Shown here in pieces: positions 15,252 through 24,026 of a stretch of 64,000 nt of DNA. A model generated the notes under the pieces. It had not been told where the DNA came from and did not search any database. It saw only the letters and a list, made by a program, of their open reading frames with translations. Position numbers and translations under genes: made by a program. Every line of letters begins with the position of its first letter. The stretch's first letter is position 1. Source of the stretch: Marinomonas pollencensis (GTDB lineage Bacteria; Pseudomonadota; Gammaproteobacteria; Pseudomonadales; Marinomonadaceae); NCBI RefSeq assembly GCF_003387375.1, contig NZ_QUNG01000001.1:124001-188000 (forward strand). The letters run 5' to 3'.

Positions 15252-15919
15252 GATGCCTTGCCTTCAACCTGTAAAGTAGAGAGTTTGTATTTAAGGTGGT
15301 CTCGGTATATCAATGCGGTCAGTACAAAGCTTAATAGCGACAAGCCTACACTGGTATAAATCATCGCGTGGTTGGCGCCATTAATACCATGACCTACGAG
15401 TGCAAAAATCACCGTTTGCGGTAAGTAACCAAGCACACTAGCGCTGATGAATGCCCATAAAGGCACCCCCACACTGCCAGACAACAAGTTGGTGACCAAG
15501 TTGCTGCCAACGGGCAGCAAACGCAGCATTAGTATTTTCATAAAAGGAGCACGACTGGCAAACTGATTGAACTTATTCATACGCCGAGGAAAGTAATGAG
15601 CCAGCGTATGAGACAAGAGCACCCTAGCCATTAAATAATTGGCTAGTGCCGCGGTTAAACACAGCAACAAGGTGGCCAGAGTCCCCAACCATGCGCCGTA
15701 CAAATAACCAAATAAAAAAGCCACTACTTGCTTAGGACCACCCGCTGTGACCAATACAAAGGCCGCCAATGCAACCCAGAGATAGCCCTGGTAACCCTGC
15801 CCGGCCAAATAGCTCGACAGCCAGTTCTTGTCTGAAAGGTGTGCTAGGATCGGGTTCAATACTCCGGAAAATAGCAAGCCTGCAAAAAGGCAGCCTAAAG
15901 CCAGTTTAACCCACTTCAT
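15248..15919 (-). CDS. VTT-domain (TVP38/TMEM64, DedA-like) membrane protein
   Basis: The 223-residue protein has the VTT signature GGPKQVVAFLFGYLYG (60-75) and a later LLPVGSNLVTNLLSG segment. Members help move polyprenyl-phosphate or phospholipids across the membrane. Its position between a polyprenyl-sugar transferase and an ArnT-like enzyme suggests that it recycles or flips the carrier lipid, an inference from context. Confidence 0.85.
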   Translation of the reverse strand: MKWVKLALGCLFAGLLFSGVLNPILAHLSDKNWLSSYLAGQGYQGYLWVALAAFVLVTAGGPKQVVAFLFGYLYGAWLGTLATLLLCLTAALANYLMARVLLSHTLAHYFPRRMNKFNQFASRAPFMKILMLRLLPVGSNLVTNLLSGSVGVPLWAFISASVLGYLPQTVIFALVGHGINGANHAMIYTSVGLSLLSFVLTALIYRDHLKYKLSTLQVEGKAS

Positions 15920-15922
15920 TGC

Positions 15923-16660
15923 TTAGTCCTGATTAGAATAGACGGTCGCTATGATAGGTTGTTTAGCGCGCTTTTTCAGCCAAATTACCCCAACAATATC
16001 AACAATGCCTACCCAGGCTCTATTCCATGCGTTGTAATTGGAAACCCCTGCATTGCGGTCTCTATGGTTCACTTGGCATACGACAATCTCACCATCAATA
16101 CGCTTGATCAAAGCAGGTAAAAATCGATGCATATGGTCAAAATAAGGCAACATTAAAAAAGTATGTTTAGGAAATAACTTCAGGCCACAGCCAGAATCAG
16201 GAACTCCATCATCTAATAATCCTTGGCGGATTTTATTGGCGACACGGGATTGAAAGCGAACCCACGCAGTATCAAGGCGTTTTTTCCGATAACCAGCAAC
16301 ACAAAAATGTTCCTTTGTTATTTGCTTGGCTTGATGAATAAGATTGGGGTAATCCTGCGGATCATTTTGTCCATCTGCATCCGAAGTGATAATCCACTCT
16401 CCCTTAGCATGACGCACACCAGAGGATAACGCCGTGCTCTGGCCACAACTCTTTGCATGAAACACTACTTGCAGCTGACAGCCAATTTCTTTGGCAGTAT
16501 TGATCGCCACTTGCGCCGTATTATCGTCACTTCCATCATCGGTTAGCACTACTTCAAAAGAGTATTCTGGTGATAAGCTCGCGTGAATTTCTCTAATTAA
16601 TACCCCTATGTTGCCCTGTTCATTTTTGGCAGGCAGAACAACCGATAAAAAAGGTACCAT
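15923..16660 (-). CDS. Glycosyltransferase family 2 (polyprenyl-phosphate sugar transferase type)
   Basis: The protein is of DPM1/ArnC type, with VVLPAKNEQGNIG at the N-terminus, TDDGSDDNT near 40, and SDADGQ (DxD) near 95 for binding the nucleotide sugar. ATG 16660 is preferred over GTG 16666 because GGAG lies 5 bases upstream of it. It is the first gene of a three-gene operon and probably loads a sugar on undecaprenyl phosphate for the ArnT-like enzyme. There is no C-terminal membrane pair as in ArnC, so it is a soluble or peripheral form. Confidence 0.85.
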   Translation of the reverse strand: MVPFLSVVLPAKNEQGNIGVLIREIHASLSPEYSFEVVLTDDGSDDNTAQVAINTAKEIGCQLQVVFHAKSCGQSTALSSGVRHAKGEWIITSDADGQNDPQDYPNLIHQAKQITKEHFCVAGYRKKRLDTAWVRFQSRVANKIRQGLLDDGVPDSGCGLKLFPKHTFLMLPYFDHMHRFLPALIKRIDGEIVVCQVNHRDRNAGVSNYNAWNRAWVGIVDIVGVIWLKKRAKQPIIATVYSNQD

Positions 16661-16959
16661 ATACACTCCATCACAATAAATTAATTGCCAATTATAGCGG
16701 TAAGATTGAAAGCGTTATGATTCCATAACCAACACGAAAAAAATGTCGAATAAAAGAAAAAAACTTGCACGAATATAGCCTAGACCTGTGACTTTTGCGT
16801 TACAAATTGATTGTTTTTCAAACAAAATATTCTAATTCCATGGTTTTTTTGTCATTCAGCCGAGTTTCCACCCATCAAATAGACTGAGAAGCTTTTAAAC
16901 GAGGGGATTTTCCTTGTATCATGCCGTCATAAAGACATTTCTCTGAAAAGGAAGTTACA

Positions 16960-18291
16960 GTGAAAAAAGTACTCGGAGTGTCCCTGGTCACGCTTATTGC
17001 AGCCTGCCTTATCGCCCCAAAATTTATTGCCAACGAGTATCAAGAGAATCTCACCGATCTAATCAATAATATCAACAGCGAAGCTGGCTACAGTGCGACA
17101 ATCACCGCCTCTGAACAAGGCTGGTTTGGTGCGACGAGCACCGTATTAGTGAGCTTTGATAGCGCCATGATTAGCCCATCCGCCTCCGCTCAAAAGTTAA
17201 CCGCTGAGCTCCAGTTGGAAAGCCATTTCGGCCCGCTGCTGTTTAGCAAAGAAAGTCTAGTTGGCTTATTCGCGACCGATGTCCAACTAAAAGGCGATCA
17301 ACAGCGCCAGTATTTAAACTGGAACAATCAGACCCCTCTTTACCATCTTTCGATAGCCAGTAACTTAGCGGGTGACCTAAAATTCGATGACTACATTCCT
17401 GCCTTCACCAACAAAGCACAAACCTTGTCTGTCAGTGAATACAAAGGCCATGGTCAATACGCCAACAATAAACTGGTTTATAACGGCGGCTTCAAAGCAG
17501 CAACCTGTAAAGAGCGCGCCTCAGCCACAGTGGAAAATGTTGCTTTACACTTGGACCTCGATGCTGATTGGGCGACGCTGCGCAGCGAAGGGTTTTATAA
17601 CGGTGATATGAGCCTCAACATCGATAAGCTAACGACCCAAGAGCAAGAGGAATTGACAGGCATCAAAGTCACTCTAAAAACTCAGCTAGATGAAGAAACT
17701 CAGCTAGGCAGTATGCAAATCGGTTACGCCATTAAAAAACTCATCGCCGACGACTTTCAAGCAGACAACCTCGAGCTAGTTACCGAGCTAAACCATTTAG
17801 ACAATCAGGTGTTTCTTGATTATGGCAAGCTGGTCAGAGAATCAACCGAGCTTTCTGCCTCTCAGCAGCTCGACTTTATCCAACAACATCTTGAGCCCCT
17901 ACTGGCAGGCAAGCCAGAGTTCAACATCCTGGCATTACGCGGTACCACCAATGATGGGACATTTAACGCCACGTTAAACAGCCACTTAGCAGACATCAAT
18001 AACCCAAACCTTGGCCAAATGAATGATCCAAGATTTTGGTTATACAACGCGGTAATTCAGGCCGATGTCGAGATCGACCAAACGTTACTGCACACCGCGG
18101 TCCAACACTATGTGGCCAAGAAAATGTATGCACCAGCCAATTCACCAGAGGTGAAACAACAGTCTGATATGCTAATCGATAGCCTGCTTCATCAAGGTAT
18201 TATCAAACCTGAAGGCTCTCAATACGTAACCCAGTTTCATAGTGAAAAAGGGCAAGCGACCATCTACGACCTAAGTTTTCCTCTGATCTGA
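16960..18291 (+). CDS. DUF945 family protein (YdgA-like)
   Basis: The 443-residue protein starts at GTG 16960 after AAAGGAAG. It has an N-terminal signal or anchor (1-25) followed by a long beta-rich domain typical of DUF945, with FGPLLF near 92. E. coli YdgA is a related envelope protein with no settled biochemical role. It stands alone and is followed by a strong terminator. Confidence 0.75.
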   Translation: MKKVLGVSLVTLIAACLIAPKFIANEYQENLTDLINNINSEAGYSATITASEQGWFGATSTVLVSFDSAMISPSASAQKLTAELQLESHFGPLLFSKESLVGLFATDVQLKGDQQRQYLNWNNQTPLYHLSIASNLAGDLKFDDYIPAFTNKAQTLSVSEYKGHGQYANNKLVYNGGFKAATCKERASATVENVALHLDLDADWATLRSEGFYNGDMSLNIDKLTTQEQEELTGIKVTLKTQLDEETQLGSMQIGYAIKKLIADDFQADNLELVTELNHLDNQVFLDYGKLVRESTELSASQQLDFIQQHLEPLLAGKPEFNILALRGTTNDGTFNATLNSHLADINNPNLGQMNDPRFWLYNAVIQADVEIDQTLLHTAVQHYVAKKMYAPANSPEVKQQSDMLIDSLLHQGIIKPEGSQYVTQFHSEKGQATIYDLSFPLI

Positions 18292-18323
18292 GGTTTACCC
18301 TCTCTTTCAGCGTCGCTGTTAAC

Positions 18324-18356
18324 AAAAATACCGCTCAATTTGAGCGGTATTTTTAT
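18324..18356 (+). terminator. Terminator of the DUF945 gene
   Basis: ATACCGCTCAA pairs with TTGAGCGGTAT around a 1-base centre, flanked by A-run and T-run, working on both strands. Confidence 0.9.
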
Positions 18357-18428
18357 TCATCTTGTTCTTAGTGTTTTGCCGTCTATGTTAAATAGCCCCT
18401 TGCCAGCATGGCATTTAATCCGCCGACA

Positions 18429-18788
18429 CTAACGTTTGAATATCATCAACTCCACTGACACTAATATCAGCACATAAAACAGCTCCAGCACCCCCCACAT
18501 CAAATTCGGATATTCAAGGGCTAACGTCATCGCCCCCAATGGGCTTAACATATTCAGCATCCATAATAATGCGGACAGCAACACCACAATAACGCCGCCA
18601 ATTTTCGTTTTTAAGCGAATCATCGCGCCCACACCCAATAAGGTTAACAACCACCAAATACCAGAGCTGGAAACCAGCATTCCAGTCACACCAAACACTT
18701 CTCTGATGATAGTGGTCAGCAATAATGGCGGTTCAACAAGGACATAAAAGCCCACATCGATGATCAAGCAAAACAAAAACACATACAT
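18429..18788 (-). CDS. Small four-helix membrane protein
   Basis: The 119-residue protein is almost entirely hydrophobic with four likely membrane segments (about 1-18, 36-52, 62-80, 95-115). I do not recognise a family. Gene-like codon use and placement between two clear genes support it as real. Confidence 0.6.
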   Translation of the reverse strand: MYVFLFCLIIDVGFYVLVEPPLLLTTIIREVFGVTGMLVSSSGIWWLLTLLGVGAMIRLKTKIGGVIVVLLSALLWMLNMLSPLGAMTLALEYPNLMWGVLELFYVLILVSVELMIFKR

Positions 18789-18875
18789 ACGCCGACGCCC
18801 TTACTGGTTGCCCTTGTGGTGCCTCCTACACACTCGCGCTGTCATTACACTGGCACCGCAAATAACATGCTAAGG

Positions 18876-20300
18876 CTACTTTTGCTTTTCTGAACGTTTT
18901 TCTTTCTCTTCTCGTGCCTTTGCCAATAACAAAAAGCGTTTATGGATTTTACGCGTGGTAAACCAGACACCGCCAACAACAAGCGGCACAGATAAACCAA
19001 GGGCGAGACTTTTATCAAACTGCACGCCCTTGTCATAGACAGCTTCGATGATAAATTTAAGCAAACCAACCGAATAATAACTGATCGCGGCAACCGACAA
19101 ACCTTCAACCGTATGCTGCATCGCCAATTGGATTTTAGAACGCCTATCCATAGACGCAAGAAGGTGTTGGTTCTGTGACTGTATCGACATTTCTACCCGC
19201 GTACGCATCATGTCTGAAACACGATCAATACGACGCGACAGGTTTTCTAAATGGTCTCCTGTGGCTTTGCAGGTTCTTACCGCGGGAGTGAGACGTCGCG
19301 TCATAAACTCTGTAATGGTTAAATGTCCCGATACTTCATCTTCTTTAAGCTCTGCTAAACGCTTGAGAACCAAATCATGGTAAGCATTGGTTGCGCTGAA
19401 ACGAAAGGTAGTTTGCGCCCTGGCCGCTTCCACCCAAGCCGCCATATCAATCAGCTCTGCCAACAAGGCTTGCTCGTCTAGCTTCTCATTAGAGTCCGCT
19501 AAGCGAGCCGTAGTGGTCGCGAGCTGCTCATCCATTTTAGCCAGCTGCGCATTGTATTTTCGCGCAATGGGAAGCCCTAATAAGGCCATTAAGCGATAGG
19601 TTTCAATCTCCACAACACGCTGCACCATTCGCCCCAGCTGGCTATCACTCATGTTTTTATTATAAATAAGAAAGCGACCGCAACCATCACTGTGCAGCTG
19701 AAACGTTGTCCATACTTGTGCATCGCCGTTTTGTGGTCGACTACCAACTAAGCGCATACTTTCAAAGCCGCTTTTAACCGATACCAAATCTGGCTCTGGC
19801 TGTGTTCTGGCGTCTTCAATGGCAATATGAAAGGCCGCAATAATGGTGCCTGGTAATGCGGCCAGCCAAGCGTCAGGCAGTATTGCCAAGGCATGACTGG
19901 CAAAAGGGCTCACCGCTTGATTGGTGTCTGTATTAATGAACATATACGAAGTGAACTCTAAGTGCTTTTCACGCCGCACTCGCAACGAACCAAAATCCAC
20001 TTCATAACATACCCCCTCCTGACTAGGCGGTTGCTGCTGAAAATGCTGGTAAAGACGACAAAAATGTTCAAACTCTTCCTGTTTATCATCCGCGCCAAGC
20101 ATCACTGCCAAGTAGCTAATCCGAGCAGGACTCGACAGCACTTGAAACGGCCTTGAGTGTAACTCAGCGTATAGCTCTTCTCGCATTGGGTGTATCGATA
20201 ACCCATAGGCATTTGATTCTTTATTCACAATATAATCCAGAGTGTGTATTTTCGGGGGAGTCATTAAATAATTCGATGAAAAGCAATAAATTGCAACCAT
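18876..20300 (-). CDS. DUF3422 family protein
   Basis: The 474-residue protein carries the family motif REELYAELHSRPF (41-53), a coiled-coil middle (about 250-290) and two C-terminal hydrophobic segments (about 400-450), giving a membrane-anchored protein with a large cytoplasmic part. DUF3422 has no known function. The start is uncertain: ATG 20264 and a Met at the conserved motif are also possible. Confidence 0.8.
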   Translation of the reverse strand: MVAIYCFSSNYLMTPPKIHTLDYIVNKESNAYGLSIHPMREELYAELHSRPFQVLSSPARISYLAVMLGADDKQEEFEHFCRLYQHFQQQPPSQEGVCYEVDFGSLRVRREKHLEFTSYMFINTDTNQAVSPFASHALAILPDAWLAALPGTIIAAFHIAIEDARTQPEPDLVSVKSGFESMRLVGSRPQNGDAQVWTTFQLHSDGCGRFLIYNKNMSDSQLGRMVQRVVEIETYRLMALLGLPIARKYNAQLAKMDEQLATTTARLADSNEKLDEQALLAELIDMAAWVEAARAQTTFRFSATNAYHDLVLKRLAELKEDEVSGHLTITEFMTRRLTPAVRTCKATGDHLENLSRRIDRVSDMMRTRVEMSIQSQNQHLLASMDRRSKIQLAMQHTVEGLSVAAISYYSVGLLKFIIEAVYDKGVQFDKSLALGLSVPLVVGGVWFTTRKIHKRFLLLAKAREEKEKRSEKQK

Positions 20301-20486
20301 ACTAATGAGATAGAGGTGAGTTATTTAAATTTAATCAGGCGCTGCTCTGGGCCTTGTGAGGGAAAAACAGCAGACGGGCAATTTGCCCTTGGCCTCTGAC
20401 TGCCCCTTGCCAAGCAAATGACAGTATAAAAGTGGCGCTATATTGCGATAGACTTAGTATAACTTTCAGCAGGATATGAATAGCTT

Positions 20487-21059
20487 ATGATGCGCTCTTT
20501 TTCTAAACGGACAGAAAAACTCATTAATGCGGCATTGCTGTGTGGATGTGTCAGCGTGAGTGGCCAGCTGCAAGCGGTGGATTTAGTCACATTCGGTCAA
20601 GCCTGCCTAAAACAAGAAAGCTATTTAAACACCCTTAAGCGCAACATAGATGAAGCCGACTTTGCTAGACATACATCAAAAGATTTAAACCAAGGTGCTC
20701 GTGCCAATTTACGCTCTTACAATCGTCAGCTGAATGAGCTTGAACCTGAGCTACAAGCGTGCCAAAAAAACGCCCCCAACAGCCGCACTTGCCATGATAT
20801 TCGTATCCGTCATAACCGCCTAACGGAGCTGGCTGACCGCGCTGAGCAACGGCTTGATAAGCAGCACGATGCGCTCAATCTGGACCCCCCTCAAACCCTC
20901 TTCTTTCGCCAACAGCGTTACCATGACGTGTACGATCAATTCATTGCCATGTGCCGCGATTCGGATGTGCACTACCAGCTGATCCAAGACCCTAACGCTT
21001 ATCAACAAGTATGCGGCAGCGGATCAAACAAGGCCTCAATTACCTGCTCACTGTTCTAA
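20487..21059 (+). CDS. Secreted cysteine-containing protein of unknown function
   Basis: The 190-residue protein has a signal peptide (1-30, ending LQAVD). The mature part has Cys residues at about 39, 91, 98, 151, 174 and 185, suited to disulfides, and a helical, highly charged middle. No family recognised. Confidence 0.6.
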   Translation: MMRSFSKRTEKLINAALLCGCVSVSGQLQAVDLVTFGQACLKQESYLNTLKRNIDEADFARHTSKDLNQGARANLRSYNRQLNELEPELQACQKNAPNSRTCHDIRIRHNRLTELADRAEQRLDKQHDALNLDPPQTLFFRQQRYHDVYDQFIAMCRDSDVHYQLIQDPNAYQQVCGSGSNKASITCSLF

Positions 21060-21338
21060 GTGAATAGAGTTTTTGGCGCTGTTCAACTTGTCGACACTCA
21101 AGGTCGCACAATCACATAATTGTCATCTCTTTGTTGCATGCTTAGCTGAGGAAGGTGCGAATAAGTCGCCTTAGCCCCAAAGAACATGATCTAAAAGCTT
21201 GCTGTCTTTGTTAAGCATCTCGTTAATAGGCCTACTATTCACTTTCGATGCTCGCCGTGAGCAGCCTGCTTTTCATTTCATGTTAGAACAAGGGCATTTG
21301 TTCTCACCCTCCCTAGGCAACAGCAGGAGACTATTACC

Positions 21339-22808
21339 TTGACGAATTCAGCCCGTATTCGATTTCGCTTCTATAAACCCCGACTCGCCCGTCAGCCAAG
21401 ACACGTCACCGTCAACCTAAACAAGACCCAAGCCAGTCACACCATAGACAAGAAATACCTTTCCTTTTCAATCGATATCTCGGTGTTAGCCGGTGGTTTT
21501 TGGTGGGATGGCAGCCAAGGCACCCACAAAGGATTAGGCACTCAAAAAACCGCACCGTTGGATTTACAGCAGAGTAAATTAAACAAATTAGTGCATGCTT
21601 TAGGGCCTGCTTATTTACGGGTTGGTGGCTCTGAGGCCGATAAACTGCATTACTTTAGTGCCCCAACTGAGCAACCGGATGCCCTTCTCCTGAGCCACAC
21701 TATGTGGGATGAATTACACCATTTTTGCCAACGACATGAGTTGTCGCTCATGTTTACCTTTAAATATGGTCTGTTCCGTAAATCGTTGCATGGCCGCTGG
21801 CAAGCGGATGAAGTAGAAAAATTACTGAACTACAGCAATCAGCACCAACAGCACATTGCCATTTGCGAACTTGGCAATGAACTTAATGCCTATTGGGCAT
21901 TTCATGGGCTCAACGCGCAACCTAGCGCCAGAAAACTTGCTCAAGATTACGACACCTTCACCCGCACCGTGCGACAGTTAAGCCCAGACAGTAAAGTAGC
22001 TGGCCCAGGCAGTGCTTTTTGGCCCAGAATCGGGGAAACCATTAAGCCTATTAGCAATGTTACGTCTCGTTTTCTGGCGTCCATAGAAGAACCATTAGAC
22101 ATTGTAGATTGGCACTATTACCCCTTTCAAAGCAGCCGCTCACCGGTCAAAACACGGCCTGCCACCCTTAATAATCTGCTGTCTTCACGTTCATTCTTAG
22201 ATTATGAAAAATACCTCTCTCAACTGACACGATACCGCGACCGTTTCCAGCCCCAAGCCCGTATTTGGACAGGCGAAACAGGCTCTGCTCAATGCGGCGG
22301 AGAAAGCAATCTTTCTGACCGCTTTGCCTCCTCGTTTTGGTGGGCGGATCAACTAGGACGTGGCGCTAAGCTTGGCCAACAGGTTATGGTGCGTCAGAGT
22401 TTAATTGGTGGCGATTACGCTCTGATTAATAAAGACACCCTGAAACCCAACCCAGATTATTGGTTAAGCTGGTTGTGGAATAAGTTGATGGGGGACACGG
22501 TTTATCACGTCAGCAGCAGTGACCCTAACGTCATAACCTATTGCCACAGCGCGAAAAAAATCGGCAAATGCACACTGCTGATTATTAATATGACACCTTA
22601 CCCTAAGCGTGTTCAGTGCCACGGGTTTGGTGGAAAAAAACGGCGCTTTGAAGTGACGGCCGATGAGCTCATTGCAGAAAAGATCCGCATCAATGGTATG
22701 CGCCCAAAATTTAAAGGCGGCAAAGTGAAATTAAAAGATTTCCCAACGCTATCTAAAGTGAATTTAGTCAGCCCTTATAGCATCAATTTTTGGTGTTTTA
22801 CTGTGTAA
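21339..22808 (+). CDS. Glycoside hydrolase family 79-like protein (heparanase type)
   Basis: The start is TTG 21339, 8 bases after CAGGAGA. The 489-residue protein has a TIM-barrel glycosidase pattern: acid/base Glu181 in LGNEL, nucleophile Glu313 in TGETGSAQCGG, with YLRVGG (92-97) and IVDWHYYPF (255-263). This order fits heparanase-like GH79 enzymes that cut beta-glucuronic acid links. No signal peptide is seen, only a basic N-terminus, so it may be cytoplasmic or leave by an unusual route. A C-terminal beta domain (about 400-489) completes the protein. Confidence 0.8.
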   Translation: MTNSARIRFRFYKPRLARQPRHVTVNLNKTQASHTIDKKYLSFSIDISVLAGGFWWDGSQGTHKGLGTQKTAPLDLQQSKLNKLVHALGPAYLRVGGSEADKLHYFSAPTEQPDALLLSHTMWDELHHFCQRHELSLMFTFKYGLFRKSLHGRWQADEVEKLLNYSNQHQQHIAICELGNELNAYWAFHGLNAQPSARKLAQDYDTFTRTVRQLSPDSKVAGPGSAFWPRIGETIKPISNVTSRFLASIEEPLDIVDWHYYPFQSSRSPVKTRPATLNNLLSSRSFLDYEKYLSQLTRYRDRFQPQARIWTGETGSAQCGGESNLSDRFASSFWWADQLGRGAKLGQQVMVRQSLIGGDYALINKDTLKPNPDYWLSWLWNKLMGDTVYHVSSSDPNVITYCHSAKKIGKCTLLIINMTPYPKRVQCHGFGGKKRRFEVTADELIAEKIRINGMRPKFKGGKVKLKDFPTLSKVNLVSPYSINFWCFTV

Positions 22809-22816
22809 CGCAACAG

Positions 22817-23389
22817 CTAAAAACAGATGCCTTGCATATGAGGTAAAAGATTACTCAACCCCTTCAAGTAGAAGGTCGCACTGACGGTAGGCGCATCTTG
22901 CGACGAAATTTGCACACGGAACGTACGCTTGGTGGCCAACGTTTGAATAAAATCACCAGGATTCGACACATAAACAGATTGCTGAGCCAAAGAAAGGGGC
23001 CATTTTGCAGGTTGCGGCAAAGCATCATCAAAATGATAAGTAATGTTTACCTTGCCTTCTTGAATCACAACGCCATCCCAATGTATTTCTAGCTCTGTTT
23101 TTTTATTATCACAGCGCACCGTCATGGCAACGGGATTATCAAGGTAATGGATTTTTGAAGAGGATAATAAGGTCGCTATAAAGGTTGATCGCTCTTGTTC
23201 CTCTTTCTTAGGATGCAGGCTGTAAACCCATCGACCATTGTCTACTTTTGGAGATAGAAAATCGGCTGTGAGCGACTTAATCAAGCACGCGTTGAAGGCC
23301 TGATTGCTACTTTCTGACTCACAATTAGATGCCCCCCAAGCAGCACCTGTTATAAACCACAGCGAGATGATGACACAACGAAAATTCAT
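22817..23389 (-). CDS. VasI/TagO-like secreted protein
   Basis: ATG 23389 with AGGG upstream is preferred to an in-frame TTG at 23407. The protein has a signal peptide (to about residue 20) and a domain resembling the type VI secretion accessory protein VasI/TagO: a paired Cys region, VNITYHFDD, W-x-LSLAQQSVYV and ATFYLKGLSNLLPHMQGIC at the end. No type VI genes are present, so it probably serves another envelope role. Assignment is by pattern and moderate. Confidence 0.55.
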   Translation of the reverse strand: MNFRCVIISLWFITGAAWGASNCESESSNQAFNACLIKSLTADFLSPKVDNGRWVYSLHPKKEEQERSTFIATLLSSSKIHYLDNPVAMTVRCDNKKTELEIHWDGVVIQEGKVNITYHFDDALPQPAKWPLSLAQQSVYVSNPGDFIQTLATKRTFRVQISSQDAPTVSATFYLKGLSNLLPHMQGICF

Positions 23390-23621
23390 ACTTACCCTAT
23401 CGCCCAAACTTAGTGCATAGCATACAAAAAATAGAGAGAAATGAAACGCAGTAAATAAGAACTAAACGCATCTTTACGTTCTTGGCAGGATTACTGCGTT
23501 AACAACAGCTGTATTATGCACGAAACCATCAAGCCATTACCCGGCTATGTTCATTATTTGAACAAAAGAGCAGATTAATAAAAGCGTCGACGAGGGCGGT
23601 ATTTAGAAACCCCGCTGCCGT

Positions 23622-23888
23622 TTATCTCAATTGGCTGTCTTTGCTGCCGCTGCGGTTGTATAACGTGTCTGTTTTCGTATTTTTTTCCAGCTCACTTTGA
23701 CACTGAATACATAAGTGAACACCTGGGATCGCTTGTCGACGACGCTCAGGAATGGGCTGTTCACATTCTTCACAGTGGGTTAGGCTCTCGCCAACAGGCA
23801 TACGACTTTTGGCTTGCTCTACTGCATCATTTACCGTGGCATCAATTTGCTCTTGTACCGCGCCATCTTGCGCCCAGCCGCTGGCCAT
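23622..23888 (-). CDS. DksA/TraR C4 zinc-finger protein (YbiI-like)
   Basis: The 88-residue protein has a helical N-terminal half and a CxxC-x(17)-CxxC zinc finger (CEECEQPIPERRR to CIQCQ). It is a short DksA relative like E. coli YbiI. DksA proteins bind RNA polymerase through the secondary channel; whether this short form does so is unknown. Confidence 0.85.
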   Translation of the reverse strand: MASGWAQDGAVQEQIDATVNDAVEQAKSRMPVGESLTHCEECEQPIPERRRQAIPGVHLCIQCQSELEKNTKTDTLYNRSGSKDSQLR

Positions 23889-24026
23889 ATGTCTCTCCCA
23901 TTGCTAGCAATAGTTACTCTTATCATGCGCTCATCCGCCCTCGCACAGTAGGCGCGCGAAGGGCTCAAAGGCAACAACGCCTACCTCATTAATAGCAGAC
24001 AAACGCCATTGAGCCAACTTGCACAG

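Noticed and set aside
22817-23407. A hidden type VI secretion locus around the VasI-like gene
   Set aside because: Flanking genes are a glycosidase and a zinc-finger protein; no sheath, Hcp, VgrG or ClpV genes are present.
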